Positions 10,593-22,536 of a stretch of DNA of 64,000 nt are shown in pieces. The position numbers and the translations under genes were made by a program. Location: contig JAMSLZ010000007.1 in NCBI GenBank assembly GCA_026027325.1, positions 682,001-746,000 of the forward strand, written 5' to 3'. Numbering within the stretch: the stretch's first letter is position 1; every line of letters begins with the position of its first letter. The notes below the pieces were generated by a model. The model worked only from the letters and a program-made list of their open reading frames with translations. It was not told the DNA's origin and ran no database searches. The stretch is from Actinomucor elegans (Eukaryota > Mucoromycota > Mucoromycetes > Mucorales > Mucoraceae).

Positions 10593-13500
10593 AGAAAAAA
10601 AAAACAAAAAAAAAAGATCTCTTATCAGATAAAAAAAAAATTATACCAAAAAGCTAAAAATTACTTATTTCAATTCCAATACCATACTTCATCCTACTTA
10701 TACTATATCATCAACCATATTCCCCCCATTCCTTTTTGCATATATGCCCTTCTATATCTCTTGTATTTTTCTCTCCCACTGTAATCGATTGCATTCATAT
10801 TATTAAAAAAAAACTAAAGAAGGTAGAAGCACTTCTTCAACAATCTCCCATCTCTCTCTTTCCCTTTCTCTCTCCTCACAACAATTATGAATCTATATGC
10901 TTGCTTTTTTTATTATTATTAAAATATCTATGTTTACGCTTCTTCTTTTGCCGATATCAAGATGGTTGCACAAGTGAAACTAAACCTTTTTTTCTGTATT
11001 GTTAAAAAGGATCAATAATAGGTTGATAATCAAGATCATGATCATAATAAAAGGGCCTTGTTTGTATAGATTATACTCATGCGATTTGAAACCAATTTAT
11101 AGCGTAGTTACTCTTTCCACGTGTTTTGAAAAATTTGTTTACTTGAAGAATCTTCTATTTAAACTATGGAAAAACACGCTTTTCATTTATTCCATCTGAT
11201 AAGAAATTTCATCCCTTTATTTCAAAAAAGAAACTTGCTTACCTGCATCAAATAAAAAAGTGGGTTACAAATATGACAGCTATTTTTGTATAGAGTATGT
11301 CGTACACTTTTTAACCTAACGGGTGCCCGGAAATATATCGGTTGAACATCGGCTGAATGTTTGAGTAACGCATCGATTGACGTTAATATACCCGAAACAA
11401 AATATACCAGAACACGCAAAAACGTGCAAAATACGCATCATTTCTATTGCGCAACTCAAAAACAATAAGGCTATATCCGGACTGCATATCCAACTCAACA
11501 TCCCTGCATTTATTTCTATGGATGACTATATGTATATATACATATATATATTTAAAAGTGTCCTTTCATCGCAGTCTAGAACAATGACAATCTTGTGATT
11601 TTCGGGTATTCGATAGATCGAACTGCGCTCGTTCGAATGCACCAACTTGCATGACAATACGTCAATAAAAGCAGGTGCCAGACCCGATCGTCGAAAAAAA
11701 AAAAGTCAGGAACAGCAACTTTATTGGTGCGGAGTTTTCGGTGTATGACTACCATAGTCCATCAACAAACATTTTTTTTTTTTTTTTTTTTTAGTTATCA
11801 TATTGCGTCTATTTTAGTGAAAATGATGATACGACTTTTTTTCTTGGAACGCATACATATATATGGAAAAATGGATTGTTTTTGTAGAATTTATTACTTG
11901 AAGCGGATAATAGACCTGGAGGTCCCTGCAAAGCTGCAGCGTATTTATACTCCGGTGAGGTATTTTTATTTTTCTGTCACATATATACAATTACATGTTC
12001 TTAATTAATGTTAATAAACACAGTATAAACGCGAGTGTCTTCTGGTGTTATTGCTTTTCAGTATAAAGAAAGGATCGAAAGATAAAAAATAATAATAGAT
12101 AACGTGTTCGCTTTCATTGGATATCGGAGAATAATACGAAGGATACCACTACTCCTCTTTAAGCATTGGATTATTTATAATCGCCGATCAAATATGCTTG
12201 TACACTGATGAACTGCTATGAATGCAGTATGATGATTACCAAATCATACACATGGTTTCCAAAGTTTCACCAAATATAATTGATTATCCTTGGTATGGAA
12301 TGTTGTTCGGGTTTTCTATTTGGTCGATCTCCTATAATGGTTGTTCTCACGGTTGAAGATAATTGATTTTGCTTCTATATTTATGGATACAGGTACTGTC
12401 AAATAAATCTACCATGTGAACGGTTGAAATAGCAGTTACTCCATTGTCGTTTGTATAAGGGTATTATTTCAGTATTTCCTCTATATGCTCATTTGGCACA
12501 TGTTATTTGTTCCATTCTAAATTTCTCAATCAATTTTAATATGTACGAATATATTCATAAGCAAAGTTTATTCGAAATTGCGACATAATAAAAGTGTGCA
12601 TACAGAAATTCTAGGTAATGGTCGGTAGAAAAAAATTTAAATTAAAAACGAACCGGCTTTAATTACTAAAGAGTACTTTTTGTGGAAACATTTCAATGGA
12701 TGAAGCTGCTCATTTGAACATATGCAAGTGCTCGGGTGCGACATTGGACCGGAATCGGTCGAGAGATCTATAGATTGAGATCAATTAAAATGCTTGTCAT
12801 TTATATTTCATTGCTAGTAACTACAATATACTAACCATATTTCAGTTTAGCAGATGTTTAACGGATATTATAATTCGTTTTATGTATGAGCCACTCTTCA
12901 AATATGGCATTATAAACCAAGATTAATCAAACAATCCATTGATCCATAGGTCGTTTGAGTAAGCTTGCTCCATTGTCATGTTTGTATCTGTAGTGATTAT
13001 AGACCTTATATGATATTGATACCTCGATTAATCAACTCAGCTATAAAGAGCGACCGTTGATCTCCAGCTCTAGGCTAGTATAAGAGATGAACCTTCCGCA
13101 TTAAGGTACTAGGCAATTAGTGATTGACGCTAACCAGGATCAAGAACAAAGAATGATTAGCCATGGCTTATATTGGCATGAATATAGAGAACAAGACCAT
13201 GAATCAATTATATCCTACATAATCTAACCACTAAGATACATTCGCTATTACAAATGATCTAAGCTAGAAAACATATAAATACAGAGTAAAACTCATAACT
13301 AGAAAATTATCTTATTATCAATAAACTAGAAGCCTACTTGATTTATCAAAGACTTGCTCTTATACATTTCATGCCTTGCAAACATTACAGTATCTATTAA
13401 AAATTAATTTTATTTAATTTAGAAGACGATGTGTTTGGTGGAGTTGAGTGATTCCGATTCGCCATAGATCAGATATACGTAAAATCTATGAATAAAGATC

Positions 13501-13750
13501 CAATTATACAAGTAATATTGTCAATCCAGGCATGTTGCTGACATTGCAATACTTTTTTTTTTTAAAAAAAACAACTGCAAATTTTTTTGAAAGAAAAAGA
13601 AGATTTATTTAGTTTGTATATGAGTACATTGAAAATATTCTAAAAGAGAAAGAAAATATAAATATGTAAAGTAGATGAACAAGTAGATATGAGTTACTAG
13701 ATAACACATTATGGTACAAAAAAAAAGAAGAGATATTACAATAAAGTAGC
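10593..13750. other. gene-free region, 3.2 kb
   Basis: 10620-10990 is C/T-rich and resembles a promoter or long UTR, but no following gene is visible. From 11.2 to 13.5 kb the sequence is AT-rich with short unconvincing frames. The phrase around CTCCATTGTC...TTTGTAT occurs twice (near 12438 and 12969), suggesting old repeats. Confidence 0.45.
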
Positions 13751-14524
13751 TTATTGATAAGCAGGAATGCCCAAACAATCAGAAACAGTGACAAAAGTAT
13801 AGTTCTTGGAAGTAATATAATCAATCATCCAAGGAGTCAATTCTTTGGCAGAAGCTTCATGTACATCATGTTGAAGAGAAATATGACCGGGGGTTTGTCC
13901 AGGAACATCATTATCAACCACTCCGCGAACCAAAGCTTCTTCAGAAAACAAGCCCTTCAATTCATAATCCTTGGTATCGACATCCCACATAATATTACTG
14001 TAACCCAAGTTCTTGAGCACGCGAGAAGCATCATCATCAAGTTGGCCCTCAGGAGGACGCATCAAAGCAGGGCGTTGTCCAATGGCATCAAAAATCAAGT
14101 CAGATTGTTGGTTCATTTGGAATTGAACCTGTTCTTCAGAAAGACCTACAAGGTTCAAGTGTTGATAGGTGTGACTAGCAATTTCATGGCCCAATTCATG
14201 GTAATACTTGAGCACGTCAATGTAGGATTTGGGACCATCACTGGTAGTAGTGGAGGCATTACGAAGTCCCTTCACAAAGTTATCACCGTTGGTAAAGAAA
14301 GTAGCTTTAACATTCTTGGAGTGCAAGAATTTGGCTAAATCCCAAGAGTATTGGAAAGGTCCATCATCAAAAGTCAATGCGAATACACCAGGACGGTTAC
14401 AATGTGTGTAGGTAGTAATAAGATCACCACCACCAGTAGGAGCAGTAACGGTACCATTAGTAACGATGGGGGCAGCAGAAGCAACTGAAGCAAGTGCAAG
14501 AGCGATGATAGCAGAGAAACGCAT
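13751..14524 (-). CDS. secreted chitin/polysaccharide deacetylase A (NodB fold), intronless
   Basis: A single exon of 257 residues starting at MRFSAII; an upstream in-frame ATG at 14572 would put extra residues before the signal peptide and lies close to the TATA box, so the second ATG is preferred. Signal peptide 1-18. NodB motifs in order: TFDDGP (metal Asp and base Asp), SHTYQH (two metal His), RPPEG, WDVDTKDYE and LQHD (catalytic His). This family removes N-acetyl groups from chitin to give chitosan in the wall. It is the only one of the four paralogues here without introns. The promoter has TATAAATA at 14588-14595 and a 39-nt T run just upstream. Confidence 0.93.
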   Translation of the reverse strand: MRFSAIIALALASVASAAPIVTNGTVTAPTGGGDLITTYTHCNRPGVFALTFDDGPFQYSWDLAKFLHSKNVKATFFTNGDNFVKGLRNASTTTSDGPKSYIDVLKYYHELGHEIASHTYQHLNLVGLSEEQVQFQMNQQSDLIFDAIGQRPALMRPPEGQLDDDASRVLKNLGYSNIMWDVDTKDYELKGLFSEEALVRGVVDNDVPGQTPGHISLQHDVHEASAKELTPWMIDYITSKNYTFVTVSDCLGIPAYQ

Positions 14525-14587
14525 TGTTATTATTATAAAAAGTATGAAATGTTGTGATAATGAAAAGGACAACCGTCAGGACTAGAG

Positions 14588-14595
14588 TATTTATA
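14588..14595 (-). promoter_or_regulatory. TATA box of deacetylase A
   Basis: TATAAATA on the minus strand, 64 nt before the chosen ATG. The same octamer precedes all four deacetylase genes in the window. Confidence 0.65.
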
Positions 14596-14609
14596 CTAAT
14601 GACAGTTCA

Positions 14610-14612
<3 letters not shown>

Positions 14613-14651
<39 letters not shown>
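14613..14651. repeat. 39-nt poly(dA:dT) tract
   Basis: An uninterrupted run of 39 T on the plus strand, in the promoter of deacetylase A. Such tracts exclude nucleosomes in fungal promoters; a length assembly error is also possible. Confidence 0.7.
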
Positions 14652-14653
<2 letters not shown>

Positions 14654-16478
14654 CTCAAAGCCATTCTATTTTCATCTCTTTATTTTTTTTTTTTGCAAAG
14701 CCCAGAAGCTTAGAAGTAATACAAAAACATTCTGTTGGAACTATACTCTACTTGTCTCTCTAAAATAACATAGAACCTTAGTAAATGGATTCAGTGAAGT
14801 ACAAATAAGTTAAAGTATGCTCTTATTCAGGACTTGTTTACTTTGATTTAGTCAAAGTAATACCCAACGGTGCGCAGGTAGGCGTAGCAAAGAAGGTTGT
14901 AACAGTTTTGGCTTTGGTGGTTTTACTTGAATCCAAAAAAAACGATGTTTTCACGCAAATTACCTTATAAGGCTATTCGCCGCCTCAATTCTCTTCTCTT
15001 GGTGCGGGTTGATGATACACACAGCCAGAAATAGCATTCTCAGTTATTAATAGTCAAATCATTCGTCCAACTTGATCATGCTTCCAAACTTTCATTACAG
15101 AAGATCTTCGATCAAAGTCCTTCTTGTACTGATAGTTGCAATACAATAACCTGTAATTTGTACTGAGATTTGATATATATATTTTTTAATTTTGAGGCCT
15201 CAGTGCTTAAAGATTTGCAAGAAAGTGGTCCTGGGAAAAAATGCGCTGGTGCATAGACTGGATTTAGAAGGGATGCACTTCTTTACAATTGTTTAAATAT
15301 AGATAGTTTTCTTTTTTTTCCTCGTATGAAAAATCCTAGAACTGTAAGGCACAGGGGCAACAATATAGTCTGTAAATCCAATTGTCTTTCTGTCGCCTTT
15401 GAAGTGATACTTTTAGCTTATTTATTCAAACATGACACACAAATACGACACGGTATTATTTGTTTGACAAGAAGTTCCAAGTGTATGCGCCTCATGTAGT
15501 TTAAACTCATGCTATTGAGAACCGAAATGATTTGACGAAAAGTGATTGTGTCATGTTATTGGCAGGTATTAGAGAGCATAGTCAAATTGGATACTTTTGT
15601 ACGATCTGGTACTCCATGTTCACGCATAGTTATGAAAATCAGTGAATTCAAAAGAGAATATTTTATTCTATATTTTTCCGGGGAATCACCAAGATACCTC
15701 AGTTTGCTGTAATGCAAAGTACTGTGTAGTTCGAATGGGATTTGCCATGACATCCATACTGAAGCTTGTTAAAGCATTACATCTCTATGTATTTTAGCTT
15801 TCCGAACCTAATTATGTTATATATCATTATAATATTTGACTTGTTAGGAAACCTTTAGATTTTGTTGCTAATTTTCATGAAAACCATGAAGATATCTCGG
15901 TTTATTATAGAATAAGGTGCCTCTATTATTTTAGTTATCTATTGAATCCCTGTTCCCATTGCATTTTTACACGTATATCAGCTTTTGAATCCATTCAACG
16001 CTAAGGTATTGTTTTCATGGTTAATTCATTATGAAATTCTGAGAACTATTCGTTTATCTGTTTATTGATAGGATAGATAGGGTTTTGTAATTTCAAACAA
16101 GCATAACTAAACAACAACAACAACGTTATATTTTCAATCTCAGCATACCGATTAAACGAACGCCCTACATTAAGCAGTAGCAACGTCGATCAATGCCATG
16201 CACATTTAATCCATCCCTGCTTTTTAGAGATTCCTATTTTAACTTGAATCAAAGATCTAATTACTGACATAGCATTTTTTTTAAAAAAAAAATCATCGAT
16301 TCATTAAATATCGTATTTTTGTTCAAAACGTCAAAGCTAGTAATCATTACAGTTACCTTATCCAATTGATCTGCTTATCAGCAGTTTGCAGTTTATGATT
16401 TTCAGTCAGTTTTACAAGTTAAAAATAAGGCTTTATTTTCTAGAATTACAAGGATATAATATAGAACGATTATCACTA
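14652..16478. other. intergenic between deacetylases A and B
   Basis: About 1.8 kb of AT-rich sequence. One 65-codon minus frame (15556-15753) has no motif. No NodB-like remnant found by eye. Confidence 0.45.
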
Positions 16479-17390
16479 TTATCTGTAAGCAGGAATACCA
16501 ATACAATCAGAGATTGTAACAAATCGAAGACCCTTAGACTGGACGTATTTGATCAACCAAGGTGTCAAAACATCTACAGTTTGCTGGTGGATGTCATGTA
16601 AAAGACTAATATGGCCAGGAGTAGTAGCAACATCGTGTTCCATGATACTAGTAACAGCGTGTTGGGAAGCGATCAGATTGCCTTCATAATCCTTGGTATC
16701 AAGATCCCAGTTAACGTTACTGTAGCCAAGATTTCCAATCACGCTGTTTGAAAGTTCATCAAGCGCACCTTCTGGGGGGCGCATGCTATGTTATAAATAC
16801 ATGTTAGTTGATGCCTAAATATCAATACCACAACAACAAAAAAGGCTAGCTTACAGTGTAGGTCTAATGAAGAGGTATCAGTAAGATATTCATGAAGTCA
16901 ATAATAAAACCTACCTTCTTCCAATGGCTCTGAAGATCACTTCAGATTGCAAATCCATTTCCTCTCTAATCTGAGCTTCAGATAATCCAGTCAAACGCAA
17001 ATGCTTGTAGGTATGACTGGCAACTTCATGTCCAGCTTCATCGTAATATTTAATAACCTCTAAGTATGTTTTGGGACCATCTGATGTGGTGATAGTTGCA
17101 GCTCCAAGAACATCACTATATATAGAAAGGCTTAGTATTATGCGCCTATAATTGACAGTTACTTGTACTTACACAGCATTATTTCCATTGATAAAGAAAG
17201 TGGCTTTAATACCTTGTTGGCGAAGAGATTTGGCCAATTCGTACGAGTATTGATTAGGTCCATCGTCAAAGGTAAGAGCAAATACACCAGGGCTGTTACA
17301 AGTCTTGTATTCAATAGCAGGAGCCCGTTCAACAGGGGCAGCAAAAGATACAGCAGCGAATGCGAGAGTAGCAAGAAAAGAGAAGCGCAT
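16479..17390 (-). CDS. secreted chitin/polysaccharide deacetylase B (NodB fold), with a 9-nt micro-exon
   Basis: Four exons: 17390-17173, 17115-16915, 16863-16855 (only 9 nt) and 16785-16479, giving 244 residues. Without the micro-exon the conserved GRRPTLMRPPEG segment cannot be completed in frame. Signal peptide 1-17 (MRFSFLATLAFAAVSFA). NodB motifs: TFDDGP, SHTYKH, RPPEG, WDLDTKDYE and LLHD. Predicted activity is chitin deacetylation at the wall. The first intron falls at the same phase-2 position as in paralogues C and D, and the last matches C. An ATG 4 codons upstream (17402) is possible but adds nothing to the signal peptide. Confidence 0.92.
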
Positions 17391-17441
17391 AGTGTAGAAC
17401 AAGTTTAACTAATGGCTGAAAAAGAAACTGAAAGGTAGTGG

Positions 17442-17449
17442 TATTTATA
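17442..17449 (-). promoter_or_regulatory. TATA box of deacetylase B
   Basis: TATAAATA on the minus strand, 52 nt before the ATG at 17390. Confidence 0.65.
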
Positions 17450-19050
17450 TTGTTTCTGCAAGCTTCCTGTTTATTAGATGCCTGTGGATGATAGACAATT
17501 AAGCCTCATCTTATTTGGTAAAACATTGCGCTTTTGTATTCGCCCATCGAGATGCATCTTTATGCCTGCGCTAATGTAATCTTATAGACAGCTGGAAATC
17601 GTCCTTATACACCTATATGATCCATACTTGCAATTAAGAATGCTTCTTCAAAGAAGTCCTATATAGATATCACAGTAACTGATCTATCATATCGCATTAT
17701 TAGATAGTGGTATCCTTGACAATAGATAATCCAATTTGAATGTTATTGGAAAGTTTAAGCTTTTTTGCTTATCTGTTATTGGGGGGAGGACGAAAATATA
17801 TTTTTAGGTACTATAATGTATCAGCCTGCTGTTATTATATACTTGAGGCTCATTATTGCATATCATTTACTGTGTAGTAGTCTCAAGTAGTGCTATATCT
17901 GTAAGTTCTAGTTTACTCCAATAGAAAAATCAACCAATGAGCTTATAGTTCTCGATATCGATTCTCGACCCACACAGCAAATATCGTTTTGACTTTAGGG
18001 TAACGTCGTACCAAGGAATCTGTTTGAAAGTTTTTCAATTAATCAGAGCTTTCAAAACGCGCAATAAAAGCTGCTATGTCTATTTGAATCAGTGCACAAT
18101 AGATGCCAGTTCAATTTGTTATATATTCAACGCGTAAATACAAGATCCTCATTCAAAGATGATAAGCCTCAGAACAAGCCGCAAGAGCAGGTAATGAATA
18201 AGATCCCAAGAATGGGACTTGTATACTTGTAGTTGGTCATTTAAAAATATACCAGCAGTCTATACTGCGCATTATTCACTTTGAAAACAAAATTGCAATG
18301 TTTCATAGAGCCCTTATAACTAATGATAATATTTATGGTAAGATATAGGAGGCCAATATGTATACATTTGTATTCGACCTTAAGCCTTTGAATATCGTTC
18401 TTTCAAAACCTTGATTTTTAAGTAATGGGCACATATGGTCTCATCATGGGGTTTTTATTACTACGCCAATGTATGGTTTTATTTTATTCGTTACGTTTTT
18501 GCATTTTGTGGCTGTTCCAGATGATCATAAGCCCAACTTTAGGCAGACAAATTAGGAACCTTAAAGGGCTTATTATCAGCATATATTAGTGCTTTAAATA
18601 ATCTTTCGTAACAGTAATCTTATTTGCAATAACAGTGCTCTCTCCGTAAATAAACTTAGGAACCTATGTCTTGTAAGAAAAAAAAAAGGATAAAAAATTG
18701 ATAACAGCATTCTGTTCTGATTTGATTCTTCAGGTTATCTTTATGGAATAAAATCCACAAAAATATATCAGCATATGCCTTCGATTATATCAAATAAACT
18801 GGTTTTCATAATTATACTTCTAACATGTCTTTAGAATCGTCAAAAATTAATTTAAAAGATTCACACCACGATATCATATTGGTTTCTATTGGTCAACCAA
18901 GTTCACTTAATACAGACCACTGACAGAATGAAACAGACCTGGGATGCTTTTGTTTGTGACAAAACATCGTTATGAATCAAACGCAGCATTGCAAATTTCT
19001 GTATAAAATGTAAAGAAAAATTAAATGATGCACGCAATATTGGTATTCTA
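17450..19050. other. gene-free AT-rich DNA inside the deacetylase cluster
   Basis: No open frame, RNA gene or clear repeat that I can support. Confidence 0.4.
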
Positions 19051-20850
19051 TGCTTATTTACAGAGTTATATTTAATAAAACCCTGTTTTATTGATTTTTT
19101 TAATTGTGAAGGCGATATATTTTTTTCTGGTTGACATTAATTGCATGCAATTTATATTAAGTCATATTTATATTTCCGTAGATCTCCCGGTCGATTCCAG
19201 TTTAATGCTGCCGTATCTGATTAATAATCCATATTCAGAATCTGTAGTTACATCTAGTAAAAAACTTAATTTAACTTGGCGTAAGCAACTCTATAGAAGA
19301 CACGGTAAGGTAGAGGAAGTAGGATAATTGAGGAATAGGTGATTGAATTCATTATAGGATAGCACAAACTTGGTTAACGTACTCTTCATATGCCTGAGTA
19401 TTTTCGTATTTGAAAAATCCGTCAAGTCATTCATAAGCAGTCTTTGTGTTATCAATTGGTATAACTTTTTCTTTGATTATCACTATCTGCTTGTGCGATT
19501 TCAGCATTGACCCAGAGAATGCCTTGTAGATGAGGGATTGTCATTTGAAGACTAGTCAATATGTATTAGGGCTTGGATTATCTTTCCATCAAGAACATGA
19601 TAGTTATTAATGATTTTCTCAAGTCCGGCAATGCCACATTACAACAAGACTTTTGGCACTACTTGAGCTCTTATTATATTTGAACGAGATTTATTATAGA
19701 GAGGGGAGGAGTATAGCTCATAAGAAGATAAGTAGGATTGATCGCTTCGGGATATTGGCAGTTTATATAACAGGAGTCGCTCCTGTTTCTAATAAGAAGT
19801 TCTTACTGCTGATAGCGAATTTCCTTTCAATAACAATACAACTAACGCGTCGGATTATTCGCTTTTTGTTTCATCTTTCAGCTTGTTCGTTACACTAATG
19901 GGTTTTCTAATAGTATACTCGCTAAATAATTTGGCAGCCAAAGAGCAACAAAAACCAGAATCAATCAGCACCTTATGTTAGTATAAAAAAATTAACCGAA
20001 AGTAAGGCTCGAGTAATAGATTTACAGTGTGTATGTGAGCGAGAAGAAATATGGATAGGCTATGAGTATAGCCAATTAGTAAATTTGAAAAGAATTCGTT
20101 TAGTGCTGACAAGAATATCCCATCCAATGCTTCCTGGTCTTTATATATTATTTTCAGAAGGGTGATGCTGTTTGGATTACATAATTGAATAATGCTGTCT
20201 ACTGTATTGACTTACTGTAATACATGTAGATGAAAAGGAAGAATGCTTAAGAATTCAAGTTTTTTATGGCCAAGTCATTCGATTTAAGACATAAAAAGGC
20301 GTAGCTTAGTAATCTGACGTAGAAAGACAACAAACAAAAGTTTACTAAGAAAATCGATAAAGGTATATAAACATTTAGTAAGTATGCGATAAAAGGTTAA
20401 ATCCTATTGAATCCAAATGCTAAAAAGGTAAAGAGACTGGCGACCTTCACTGAAAATCATCGTGGCTATTATTTAGAATTGTAGATAAGAACTCAAATTG
20501 CTCAATCCTATAGCGTACTTTTTGCTACAGAAAAATTAGATCCTTATACACACTTTTTTTTTACATTACTCAATATAGTAGACAGCATTATTTGTTTCAT
20601 GATAATCTCAATTTAGTGACACGTTTAAGTCTATTGGTGAAATCTGGATGGATTTGAGCGACTAGTGATTGTGCTTGACCTAAAGTACGGTAAATAACTA
20701 CTATGAGTGTCTACTTCAGTTTAATCCATAATATGTAACTTGATAGGTCAAAAAGAATGCTCAGTTACTAGAAGTTTGCTCAAAGCAGCAGCATGATTGG
20801 CTTGTATCGACCAATAGAGCCGTGACTGTGTTCAAAGTGAGAATTAATCG
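19050..20850 (-). mobile_element. heavily decayed retroelement (Gag-Pol-like) remnant
   Basis: Read on the minus strand, broken frames contain protein-like stretches. The best is LIDSGFCCSLAAKLF (around 19920-19968), which has the D-S-G active-site signature and following hydrophobic helix of retropepsin-type aspartic proteases. A downstream piece (NYHVLDGK, near 19600) fits the end of such a protease, and an upstream piece near 20650 (TLGQAQSLVAQIHPDF) may be Gag. Stops and frameshifts break every frame. The assignment rests on short matches. Confidence 0.4.
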
Positions 20851-20906
20851 ACTAGAACCGGAGACTTTCCCCCTTCTATGTTGCGCTTTTAAGAATACGA
20901 CAAGCA

Positions 20907-22428
20907 ATGAGAGCAAGAACATCGAGAGCTACCAAGAAACAACAAAACAAGAATAATACCAAATATTCTGGCATTGAAAAAGTGAAAAAGGAACGCGTTA
21001 CAGAGTATGTTGCTGCTTTGGAATCTACAGACACGTCTGTAATGAAAGATAATATATTCCAACCAGACAAAGATATCGTAGTGAAGGAAGAAGAATTTAT
21101 GGATGAAAAATCTTCATTTTTGCAAATTTCTACTGTAGAAAAAGGTGAAAAGATGAAGACTATTATCTTGGGCCTGTATAGCTAACTTTATACTGTATAT
21201 AGACACTGCAATTGATACAAGCGACACTTCGATACTATCTCGCAAATCTCATCTTGAGATAGGACCAGAAGATATCGCTGCTCAATATTGTACTATATGT
21301 AGAAGTTCATATTCATCGAAAAATTCTTTTCAAAGACATATTCAGCGGTTTCACTCCACTAATGTATCTTTTCAAGGAAAGAGATTTATACGTAACCCGA
21401 GTGTAGTGCCTGATGAGGATGATTCCTATCACTACTGTCGAGCTTGCAACTACCAATATAGAGATAAATATCAATACAGACGACATTTAATTCAATTTCA
21501 TAAAATAGCGTTGAAACCATTAAGAAAATTAGCAAACCCAGATATACTACCTGACAAGAATGATCCCAACAACCATTGTCGATCTTGTAACCTTCAATAT
21601 AAAAGCGTGAATGATTACAAACAACATTTGATTCGAATTCATAGCATACGGCTGACGCCGTTAAAAAATCGATTAAGTAGGTTAAATCCAAATATACTGC
21701 CTGACGAGAACGACCCAAACCACTACTGTAGATCTTGCAACTTTCAGTATAAAAACAAGTATTGCTACAGAAACCATTTAATCCGAATTCATCTTATCCA
21801 ACCAAAGCCTCCATCAAAAATCCTACCAAACCCAGATATACTACCTGACGAAAACGATCCCAACCTCCACTGTCGATCTTGCAACCATCAATATAAATCC
21901 AAGTATAGCTACAGAAACCATTTAAAACGAATTCATAAAATGCAACTGAAATCATTAAAGAAGTCAGATCCAAATATACTACCTGACGAGAACGACCCAA
22001 ACCACTACTGTCGATCTTGCAACTTTCAAATTAAAAATAAATATCAATACAGATGGCATTTAATACAAACTCATAAAATGCAGTTGAAACCATTAAGAAG
22101 CTTGAATCCAAATATACTACCTGACGAGAATGATCCCAACAGCCACTGTCGATCCTGTAACATTCAATTTGCAAACAAGACTGTCTACAGATACCATTTA
22201 CGACGAATGCATAACATGCAACTGGAACCATTAAAACAATCAAGTAAAGTAAATCCAAATATATTACCTGATGAGAACGACCCAAACCACTACTGTCGAT
22301 CTTGTAACTATCAGTATAAAAACAAGACTTGCTACAGATGGCATATAATCCAAATTCATAATATTCAGCTGAAGCCATTAAGAAAGAGATATTCAATTAT
22401 GCCACTTGACGAGAACAATTCCATTTAA
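20907..22428 (+). CDS. C2H2 zinc-finger protein with eight finger-like repeats
   Basis: Two exons, 20907-21144 and 21203-22428; the intron has a GTGAAA donor, GCTAAC branch and TATATAG acceptor. The product has 487 residues. Residues 1-80 are basic then acidic and lack fingers. A divergent finger (CTICRSSYSS...HIQRFH) is followed by seven tandem units of about 46-50 residues. Each has C-X2-C-X12-H-X4-H, usually CRSCN at the start, and a linker built on NPDILPDENDPN. The long conserved linker is unlike the short TGEKP linker. DNA or RNA binding is likely. The gene lies opposite to and between the deacetylase genes. The C-terminus ends abruptly in PLDENNSI, the middle of a linker. Confidence 0.82.
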
Positions 22429-22536
22429 CTCGAGTCTATAAAATACAGCGCAATGGTATTAAGAAAACTAGCAACACTAAATATATTGGCTGACGAGAAT
22501 AATCTCAATTACTACTGTCCGATCTTTGCAACTGTA
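21406..22536 (+). repeat. tandem 138-150 bp coding repeats, last unit decayed
   Basis: Seven intact units end at the stop 22426-22428. Past the stop the same frame continues through LRKLATLNILADENNLNYYC, an eighth linker and finger start. An extra base after TACTGT then destroys the CRSCN that should follow. The array has therefore lost at least one C-terminal unit. Confidence 0.75.

Noticed and set aside
10736..11199. open frames in the C/T-rich region after the zinc-knuckle gene
   Set aside because: Composition is explained by the pyrimidine tract; no conserved pattern.
13754..14338. 194-codon frame on the plus strand
   Set aside because: Antisense shadow of deacetylase A.
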